DNA of 5,330 nucleotides. It comes from Desulfobacteraceae bacterium (GTDB lineage Bacteria > Desulfobacterota > Desulfobacteria > Desulfobacterales > Desulfosalsimonadaceae). Shown in pieces: positions 1-4,633 of the stretch (position 1 is its first letter; each line of letters begins with the position of its first letter). The stretch lies in assembly GCA_021162325.1 (NCBI GenBank), contig JAGGYV010000202.1, positions 1 to 5,330 on the forward strand, written 5' to 3'. The translations under genes and the position numbers were made by a program. The notes beneath the pieces were generated by a model. That model ran no database searches. It had not been told where the DNA came from and was given only the letters and a program-made list of their open reading frames with translations.

Positions 1-837
1 GAATTGTATCTGCCACAAAATATTCAAAACCCGCCGGTAGTAATAATGGCCCATGGGTTTGGTGCGGAAAAGGCATTCGGCCTGGCAGTCTATGCTGAAA
101 CCTTTGCAGCAAACGGCCTGGCTGTTTTTCTGTTTGACTACCGGTGTTTTGGCGCAAGCGATGGTGAGCCCAGAAACTATGTGGATCAGGGACGCCATAT
201 ACAGGACTGGAAATCCGCCATTGCTCATGTCCGGGCGATGACGGACATTAATACAAATAAAATCGCCCTCTGGGGAAGTTCCTTTAGCGGCGGGCATGTC
301 ATTGTCACCGCATCCAGAGATCACAATATTTCAGCCATTGTTGCCCAGGTGCCGTTTGTTGACGCCGTTTCCACCACATTTAAGCTCGGCTTTAAATTTC
401 TCATGCAGGCTACGCCTCATGCCATTCGCGACCTTTCCCGCATCCTGACATTCCGTTCTCCCCATTATATCAAACTAATCGGTAAGCCTGAAGAATTTGC
501 TGTCATGAACACCCCGGAATCATACCCCGGCTATAGTGCCATGATTCCAAAAGATTCCAAATGGGAAAATAAATGCCCGGCCCGGATTCTTCTCCGGTTT
601 GCACTTTACCGTCCCATTGCAATGGCACATAAAATCAAGTGCCCGGCCCTGATCATGCTCGGGGAAAAAGATTCATTGATTGATGCCAAAGCAGTGGAAA
701 AAACCACAGAGAAAATCCCGAAAGGAGAACTGGTTAAATACCCGTTTGGTCATTTTGATATCTATACAGGTGACGCATTTAAAGAAGCAGTGAAAAAACA
801 AACGGAATTTCTTTTGACCCACTTGATGGCGTCGTAA
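1..837 (+). CDS. alpha/beta hydrolase, 5'-truncated by the window edge
   Basis: A serine hydrolase of the alpha/beta fold (dienelactone hydrolase/FrsA-like group); such proteins hydrolyse ester, thioester or amide bonds in the cytoplasm. The frame is open from base 1. The TTG at 4 is unlikely to be the true start, because the LYLP before it looks like the end of the first core strands, so the N-terminus lies upstream. Counting from that TTG: the HGFG oxyanion-hole motif is at 17-20, DYRCFGASDG at 45-54, the nucleophile elbow GSSFSG at 91-96 with Ser93 as likely nucleophile, the acid in GEKDSLID (Asp223) and the catalytic His in FGH (His250), so the triad is complete. The elbow has Ser where the second Gly of GxSxG normally sits. 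Residues about 120-200 form a lid-like insertion. There is no signal peptide in the visible part. The last codons and stop lie in a repeat element (825-963). Substrate unknown; fold assignment firm. Confidence 0.88.
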   Translation, partial: ELYLPQNIQNPPVVIMAHGFGAEKAFGLAVYAETFAANGLAVFLFDYRCFGASDGEPRNYVDQGRHIQDWKSAIAHVRAMTDINTNKIALWGSSFSGGHVIVTASRDHNISAIVAQVPFVDAVSTTFKLGFKFLMQATPHAIRDLSRILTFRSPHYIKLIGKPEEFAVMNTPESYPGYSAMIPKDSKWENKCPARILLRFALYRPIAMAHKIKCPALIMLGEKDSLIDAKAVEKTTEKIPKGELVKYPFGHFDIYTGDAFKEAVKKQTEFLLTHLMAS

Positions 838-963
838 AAAATTCAACTCCTGCGTTGCGTTGCATTCTTCGGTTCGTCAAAGTACAACAGGTACGAATCC
901 TCACTCAGAATTTGCACGCCTTGCCAATTTTATTAGATTGGTGAAGCTTTTTTCATTGCCATC
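825..963. repeat. degenerate inverted-repeat (MITE/REP-like) element overlapping the hydrolase 3' end
   Basis: The ends are GATGGC (825-830) and its reverse complement GCCATC (958-963). Just inside are matching arms, A6 followed by TTCAAC at 836-847 and GTGAAG-C-T6 at 941-953. Further in, GCGTTGCA (857-864) faces TGCACGC (913-919), TTCGT (873-877) faces ACGAA (893-897), and GTAC occurs at 882-885 and 891-894. The arms contain small indels, so the palindrome is imperfect. It carries no coding capacity. From memory, elements with ends like GATGGC-TTCGTAAAAAG are scattered through Desulfobacterota genomes; that recollection is unverified here. The boundaries are inferred from the terminal match and could be off by several bases. 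Confidence 0.5.
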
Positions 964-980
964 GTAATCAAACTGATTAC
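964..980. promoter_or_regulatory. perfect 7-bp inverted repeat, possible operator
   Basis: GTAATCA and TGATTAC are exact reverse complements separated by AAC, giving a 17-bp dyad. It is not followed by a T-run, so it does not look like a terminator. It overlaps the first half of the weak promoter-like sequence at 977-1005, a position where repressor sites are often found. Binding by a regulator is inference only. Confidence 0.3.
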
Positions 981-1005
981 AAGGACATTTCATTTATCCT
1001 ATGAA
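977..1005 (+). promoter_or_regulatory. weak sigma70-like promoter candidate for the acyl-CoA synthetase
   Basis: TTACAA (977-982) and TATGAA (1000-1005) are 17 nt apart, matching 3/6 and 4/6 of the -35 and -10 consensus. It is the best-spaced pair found in the unique sequence upstream of the synthetase. Matches of this quality arise often by chance in AT-rich DNA, so this is a tentative call. If used, the leader would run through the 124-bp palindrome at 1034-1157. Confidence 0.2.
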
Positions 1006-1033
1006 TAAACAAAAACTGTTATCTAACAGGGTG

Positions 1034-1157
1034 TTGAAAACGTCATGAGCAAAGTCAATACAAGGCAAAATTCGACGAAATAGCGGAGTTTATATTTATA
1101 AATGAGCATTTTGAGCCGAATTTTAACGCAGTATGGCCAAGCGCAATAGTTTTTCAA
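1034..1157. repeat. 124-bp imperfect palindrome (MITE-like) just upstream of the synthetase
   Basis: Three widely separated matches share one centre at 1095/1096. TTGAAAA (1034-1040) faces TTTTCAA (1151-1157), AAAATTCG (1067-1074) faces CGAATTTT (1117-1124), and the core TTTATA-TT-TATAAA spans 1089-1102. The arms between these blocks are diverged. A common centre for all three blocks makes chance unlikely. The element is non-coding and too short for a transposase, so it would have been mobilised in trans if it was ever mobile. No clear target-site duplication was seen. The AT core contains TATATT and TATAAA, which resemble -10 boxes, but neither has a good -35 partner. Confidence 0.65.
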
Positions 1158-1167
1158 TATCTTGTTG

Positions 1168-1173
1168 AGGAGG
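1168..1173 (+). promoter_or_regulatory. ribosome binding site that sets the synthetase start
   Basis: AGGAGG lies 6 nt before the ATG at 1180. The in-frame ATG at 1174 abuts it directly and the in-frame TTG at 1162 lies before it, so neither can be served by it. This decides the start at 1180. Confidence 0.9.
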
Positions 1174-1179
1174 ATGAGC

Positions 1180-2853
1180 ATGGAAAAAAAGATCTGGCAC
1201 AAATCATATGCCCCCGGCGTTCCACCGTCACTGACGTATGATAAAACAACCGTATCACAGGCATTGTCACGGTCAGCAAAAAACTTTCCGGATCATTCCG
1301 CCTTAAATTATATGGGGCGTATTATCCCATACAAAAACCTCGAATCCATGGTCAATGCTTTTGCCAGAGCGCTGACGAATCTTGGAATCCAACCGGGCGA
1401 TAAGGTGGCAGTTTGCCTGCCGAATATTCCCCAGGCCATCATTGCAAATTACGCTATCTTCAGAATTGGTGCAGTGACGGTTTTGTGCAATCCGTTATAC
1501 ACAGAACGGGAATTAGCCTATCAACTCAATGATTCGGATTCAAAAATTATCGTCACACTGACTCTTTTAGTACCGCGTATAGAAAAAATTCAATCCCAGA
1601 CCAAAATCGAAAAAATCATTGCCTGCCATATTCATTCGTATCTTCCGTTTCCCAAAAAACAGCTGTTCCCATTTGTAAAAAAGGATATGTTTCGAAAAAT
1701 TACGCCAACCGATAATGTAAAAATTTTCAAAGATCTTATCAGCGGCCAACCGAACGATTCAGTCGAAGATTTGAGCCAATGGAAAGAAATTGGCGCATTA
1801 TTATACACCGGCGGCACCACCGGGGTCAGCAAAGGAGTGATGCTCACTCACTCGAATATGAGCTGCAATGTTCAGCAGTTTATTTCCTGGTTTCCGGATC
1901 TTCAAAAAGGCGAAGAAAGCCTGGTGGGCAATTTTCCCGTGTTTCATTCTGCCGGTTTTACAGCTATCCAGAATTTCTGTATGTGGCAGGCCTATGAAAT
2001 CATTCTGGTGCCCCGGCCGGAACCGGCAATTAATATTGAGATCTTAAAAAAGTACAAACCCACATTTCTTCCGGGTGTACCCACCATCTTTGTGGGCCTT
2101 TTATCAGAACCGGAATTTCGAAAGCTCAATTTTTCTTCAATCAAAGGATTTTTTTCTGGTGCAGCGCCTCTATCAGCAGACACCATCCGGGACTTAAAAG
2201 ACCTGACCGGGGCCGACATGTGTGAAGTATACGGTTCTACAGAAAATTCACCCATTGTTTCGGTCACCCCCTGGGGAGGCAGAATAAAACCCGGAACTGT
2301 CGGCTGTCCGGTTCCGGATACGGATGTCAAAATCGTGGATATAGAAACCGGTGAAAGGCAAATGCCGCAGGGCGAAACCGGTGAAATCCTCATCAAAGGC
2401 CCGCAGATCATGAAAGGTTATTACAAAAAACCGGAAGAAACCGCCAACGTACTCAAAGACGGCTGGTTCTATTCCGGAGACATCGGCAAATTCGATAAGG
2501 ACGGATATCTGACTATTGTAGACCGCAAAAAAGACATGATCATTGCCGGTGGATATAATATCTATCCCGTTGAACTGGACAATGTTCTGTTTGACCACCC
2601 TAAAATTTTAGAAGCCTGCACCATCGGTATTCCTGATGAATACCGGGGTGAAACGGTTAAGGCGTTTATTGTTCCCAAGAAGGGAGAATCACTCACAGAA
2701 GATGATGTCATCGCCTATTGTAAAAAAAATATGGCAGCTTACAAGGTTCCTAAAAAATTTGAATTTGTGGAAGAACTGCCCAAAAGTGCTGTGGGAAAAA
2801 TATTGCGACGCAAACTCCGGGATATGGAACTGGCAAAAACTGCTAAAAAATAG
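1180..2853 (+). CDS. AMP-forming acyl-CoA synthetase (FadD-like fatty/carboxylic acid-CoA ligase)
   Basis: A 557-residue member of the ANL adenylate-forming superfamily; it would activate a carboxylate with ATP to an acyl-AMP and transfer it to CoA. All core motifs are present: the phosphate-binding loop YTGGTTGVSKG at 209-219, HSAGF at 256-260, the YGSTE adenine/AMP motif at 351-355, GD with the ribose-binding Asp at 433-434, the hinge motif DRKKDMIIAGGYNIYP at 448-463, and the C-terminal catalytic Lys in VGK at 538-540. The length is typical of FadD-type ligases, and the overall style is closest to long-chain fatty-acid-CoA ligases, but acid specificity cannot be read from the motifs; an aromatic or hydroxy acid is possible. 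There is no signal peptide or membrane segment. The start is fixed by AGGAGG 6 nt upstream. A palindromic repeat ends just before that site. A 489-bp repeat-rich gap follows, so it may be transcribed alone. Confidence 0.95.
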   Translation: MEKKIWHKSYAPGVPPSLTYDKTTVSQALSRSAKNFPDHSALNYMGRIIPYKNLESMVNAFARALTNLGIQPGDKVAVCLPNIPQAIIANYAIFRIGAVTVLCNPLYTERELAYQLNDSDSKIIVTLTLLVPRIEKIQSQTKIEKIIACHIHSYLPFPKKQLFPFVKKDMFRKITPTDNVKIFKDLISGQPNDSVEDLSQWKEIGALLYTGGTTGVSKGVMLTHSNMSCNVQQFISWFPDLQKGEESLVGNFPVFHSAGFTAIQNFCMWQAYEIILVPRPEPAINIEILKKYKPTFLPGVPTIFVGLLSEPEFRKLNFSSIKGFFSGAAPLSADTIRDLKDLTGADMCEVYGSTENSPIVSVTPWGGRIKPGTVGCPVPDTDVKIVDIETGERQMPQGETGEILIKGPQIMKGYYKKPEETANVLKDGWFYSGDIGKFDKDGYLTIVDRKKDMIIAGGYNIYPVELDNVLFDHPKILEACTIGIPDEYRGETVKAFIVPKKGESLTEDDVIAYCKKNMAAYKVPKKFEFVEELPKSAVGKILRRKLRDMELAKTAKK

Positions 2854-2958
2854 ACATTCCACAAAGCAATGTCTTCAATCAAATAAATCATCCCTCGAAG
2901 AGGTCTAAAAGAATTACGATTCATAGAGGTTACATTTTCAATAAAGAAACGGCCGTCA

Positions 2959-2986
2959 GGTAAAAGGCTTTAAACATCGAACATCG
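2959..2986 (+). repeat. heptamer repeat tract, four 7-bp units
   Basis: The sequence reads in 7-bp steps as GGTAAAA, GGCTTTA, AACATCG, AACATCG. The last two units are identical. The first two resemble units of the tract at 4494-4521: the 12 bases at 2958-2969 match 4500-4511 at 11 positions. Two repeat families thus appear joined in one 7-bp phase. The outer limits are approximate. Confidence 0.55.
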
Positions 2987-3002
2987 ACCGGTGACCTCGT
3001 AG

Positions 3003-3059
3003 GGCGGATTAGCGGAGCGTAATCCGCCGATTGAGATTAGCGGAGCGTAATCCGCCGAT
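3003..3059 (+). repeat. duplicated REP-like hairpin (GGCGGATTA/TAATCCGCC)
   Basis: At 3003-3028 a 9-bp stem, GGCGGATTA and TAATCCGCC, closes an 8-nt loop (GCGGAGCG). A 25-bp stretch covering most of it (3007-3031) is repeated exactly at 3035-3059, a period of 28. The second copy lacks the outer left arm, so it can form only a shorter GATTA/TAATC stem. No T-run follows, so it is not a canonical terminator, although it could stabilise the 3' end of the synthetase mRNA. From memory, hairpins with this core are dispersed in many bacterial genomes; this was not checked. Confidence 0.75.
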
Positions 3060-3099
3060 GGGAAAAAACAAACATCAAAAAATAATTAGCCGCCGACCC

Positions 3100-3119
3100 A
3101 CGCAGACAAACGCAGATAC
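3100..3119 (+). repeat. short direct repeat, ACGCAGA with a 10-bp period
   Basis: ACGCAGA occurs at 3100-3106 and again at 3110-3116, giving two 10-bp steps. It is short and could be chance on its own, but it sits among other repeats of the same gap. Confidence 0.3.
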
Positions 3120-3191
3120 GGATATTAATTATTGTGATAAAAGGAACAACTTTAAATCATGACTTGACCTTTTATAAACTATTTCATCATT

Positions 3192-3219
3192 CGATGTTCA
3201 ATGTTGGATGTTGGACGTT
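3192..3219 (-). repeat. heptamer repeat tract, four 7-bp units, opposite orientation
   Basis: On the + strand it reads CGATGTT, CAATGTT, GGATGTT, GGACGTT. On the reverse strand the units are AACGTCC, AACATCC, AACATTG, AACATCG, the same family as the AACATCG units at 2973-2986. The 13 bases at 3191-3203 are the reverse complement of 2975-2987 except for one mismatch near the end, so the two tracts face each other across the hairpin repeats. Confidence 0.6.
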
Positions 3220-3330
3220 CAAAAAATGCTTTAGTCTGCCCTATTGAATATATTTTCATTCACGGAAGGCATGGTAAAACCTTTTAGATCGCACCAGCAG
3301 AGTTAAGGGTTTAATTAAATAAAAATAGTG

Positions 3331-3335
3331 AAGGA
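3331..3335 (+). promoter_or_regulatory. ribosome binding site supporting a TTG start
   Basis: AAGGA (GAAGGA from 3330) lies 7 nt before the TTG at 3343. An in-frame TAA at 3340-3342 touches that TTG, so translation cannot start further upstream. The next in-frame ATG is far into the conserved domain. Confidence 0.8.
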
Positions 3336-3342
3336 ATAATAA

Positions 3343-4491
3343 TTGACCTCCGTCAGTACCATTCAATTTAAACAAGCCATCCGCACGACCGAAGACCGGC
3401 TCACCGCCCTGTCTAAATCCGGAATAAAAATAATCGGCTATTTCTGCACATACACACCGGTGGAGATTATTCATGCATGTGGTTTTCTGCCTGTGCGAAT
3501 CACTGGCGGGTATGGGAATATCGACAAAGCCTACCAACATGTCCCGGATTTTATCTGTCCGTACATGAAACGTGCCCTGGAAAAAGCCCTGGACGGGCAA
3601 TATAATTTTCTTTCCGGACTTGTTCAGGGTTATACCTGTGATGCGGCCTGCGGCATGGTAAATGTCTGGAAGGATGCGGTGGGACTGGAAATTCTACATT
3701 CCATTCCTATTCCATATAACAATACGCCTGAATCCGGAACTTACTTCAAATCCGTGCTATGTGAATTGATCCAAAAATTTGATGCCATGGGCGAAAATTT
3801 CAGCGAGTCCTCATTAAGCGACTCTTTGAATTTATATCAACAGATCAGATCGCTCCAATACCAGCTTTACCAGCAGCGCTATAATGGAAAATCCGGTTTT
3901 TCCGCAACCGAATTCATGACAATCATAGATGCCGGGGCGGTAGTGCCGCCGGAAGATTATCTGGCAATGCTTGAAGATTTATCGAAACAAATGCCGCTTA
4001 ATTACGAAAAACAAAATCAGGGACTTCCAGGTTCGGTGCCAGATTTAGTGCCTGTTTTAGTTTCCGGAAGCCTGGTTGAAAGACCGGAAGTGATGGATAT
4101 GATTGAAGCATGCGGCGGACGGATTGTCGCAGATGATCTTTGCAACGGTCTTCGCCAGATTCTCCCGATTGACGGGAAGGGAGAAACGCCCATGGACCGA
4201 CTGATTCACCGATACATGAACCGGTTTCCGTGCCCATCCCGAAGCCGGGCCGTGGCCAGAGGCCGGCGGCTGCTGGACGTATTGAATCAATCTCAGGCAG
4301 AAGGCGTGATTTTCCTGGTTCAAAAATTCTGCACACCGCACCTTTCTGATATCCCGATTCTCTCAGAAACCCTTAAAGAACAGGGTTATCCTTTTATCTT
4401 AATTGAAATGGATGAAACATGGCAGATGGAAGGGCAGGTGAAAACCCGGGTGCAAGGATTTTTTGAAATGATTGGGGGTAAAACAGGTTAA
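3343..4491 (+). CDS. 2-hydroxyacyl-CoA dehydratase/benzoyl-CoA reductase family subunit, BcrC/HgdB type
   Basis: A 382-residue subunit of the 2-hydroxyacyl-CoA dehydratase/class I benzoyl-CoA reductase family. In known members two such subunits, each with a [4Fe-4S] cluster held by three Cys, use one low-potential electron from an ATP-driven activator to dehydrate a 2-hydroxyacyl-CoA or reduce an aromatic ring. Family landmarks are present: CTYTPVEIIHACGFLPVRI at 35-53, FICPY with Cys72, GYTCD with Cys99, and KFCTPHLSD with Cys330; these three Cys are the likely cluster ligands by position. Cys103 and Cys267 are additional. The C-terminus shows the usual GQ-x3-TR-xQ-xF ending (364-373). Length matches BcrC/HgdB proteins (about 380). 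The protein is soluble, with no signal peptide. It starts at TTG and ends with tandem in-frame stops, TAA then TAG at 4492-4494. The partner subunit follows on the same strand. Whether it is a dehydratase or a reductase is undecidable here. Confidence 0.93.
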   Translation: MTSVSTIQFKQAIRTTEDRLTALSKSGIKIIGYFCTYTPVEIIHACGFLPVRITGGYGNIDKAYQHVPDFICPYMKRALEKALDGQYNFLSGLVQGYTCDAACGMVNVWKDAVGLEILHSIPIPYNNTPESGTYFKSVLCELIQKFDAMGENFSESSLSDSLNLYQQIRSLQYQLYQQRYNGKSGFSATEFMTIIDAGAVVPPEDYLAMLEDLSKQMPLNYEKQNQGLPGSVPDLVPVLVSGSLVERPEVMDMIEACGGRIVADDLCNGLRQILPIDGKGETPMDRLIHRYMNRFPCPSRSRAVARGRRLLDVLNQSQAEGVIFLVQKFCTPHLSDIPILSETLKEQGYPFILIEMDETWQMEGQVKTRVQGFFEMIGGKTG

Positions 4492-4493
4492 TA

Positions 4494-4521
4494 GACTGAA
4501 GGTAGAAGGCTGAAGGTAAAA
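4494..4521 (+). repeat. heptamer repeat tract, four 7-bp units, at the end of the BcrC/HgdB-like gene
   Basis: It reads GACTGAA, GGTAGAA, GGCTGAA, GGTAAAA, an alternating pattern that also scores as a 14-bp tandem: CTGAAGGTA occurs at 4496-4504 and 4510-4518. It begins at the last base of the second stop codon and lies in the gap before the next gene. It is related to the tract at 2959-2972. Confidence 0.6.
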
Positions 4522-4619
4522 ACTCCAACTGACTCTGCTTGAAGATTTGAAATGGAAAATATTTTTTGTCAATGACATAGCGATTATGAATGCAGCCAGT
4601 GTTTTAAATATAGGCCGCC

Positions 4620-4623
4620 AGGA
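4620..4623 (+). promoter_or_regulatory. ribosome binding site for the BcrB/HgdA-like gene
   Basis: AGGA lies 10 nt before the ATG at 4634, a little wide but workable. The alternative in-frame ATG at 4586 has no purine-rich site in the 20 nt before it. This favours 4634 without excluding 4586. Confidence 0.55.
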
Positions 4624-4633
4624 AAAGAAAAAA

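Larger units (their letters stand above)
838..1179. other. repeat-filled intergenic region between hydrolase and acyl-CoA synthetase
   Basis: No open frame here looks like a gene. Most of the gap consists of two inverted-repeat elements (825-963 and 1034-1157). The unique sequence left is 964-1033, which holds a 7-bp inverted repeat and a weak promoter-like pair, and 1158-1179, which holds the Shine-Dalgarno of the synthetase. No rho-independent terminator with a stable GC stem and T-run was found after the hydrolase. Confidence 0.8.
2854..3342. other. 489-bp intergenic region packed with several repeat types
   Basis: No convincing gene is present on either strand. In order it holds a weak hairpin over the synthetase stop (arms 2852-2858 and 2868-2874), a heptamer tract (2959-2986), a duplicated hairpin unit (3003-3059), a 10-bp-period repeat (3100-3119) and an oppositely oriented heptamer tract (3192-3219). 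The remaining sequence is AT-rich. A promoter for the downstream gene probably lies within 3120-3330: TATAAA at 3173-3178 resembles a -10 box but has no good -35 partner, so none is called. Confidence 0.8.

Noticed and set aside
1162..1179. Longer N-terminus of the synthetase from TTG 1162 or ATG 1174
   Set aside because: AGGAGG at 1168-1173 would lie inside or directly against these starts; spacing fits only the ATG at 1180.
1992..2411. 139-codon open frame on the minus strand inside the acyl-CoA synthetase
   Set aside because: It lies wholly within a gene with complete family motifs on the other strand, has no recognisable domain and is a frame shadow.
2852..2874. Rho-independent terminator after the synthetase (AGACATT/AATGTCT arms)
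   Set aside because: The stem is 7 bp and AT-rich, overlaps the stop codon, has a 9-nt loop and lacks a T-run after it.
3003..3028. Rho-independent terminator formed by the GC-rich hairpin
   Set aside because: The stem is good, but it is followed by CCGATTGAG rather than a T-run, and the unit is duplicated, which fits a REP-like repeat better.
3003..3059. CRISPR-like direct repeats
   Set aside because: There are only two copies, with a 3-bp interval and an internal hairpin; there is no spacer structure.
3271..3306. 11-codon ORF (MVKPFRSHQQS) with a GGAAGG-like site before it
   Set aside because: It is too short to judge, has no sign of conservation or an attenuator-like codon run, and chance is likely.
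3998..4341. Two overlapping minus-strand open frames inside the BcrC/HgdB-like gene
   Set aside because: Both are antisense to conserved coding sequence and have shadow-like composition rich in Pro, Ser and Arg.
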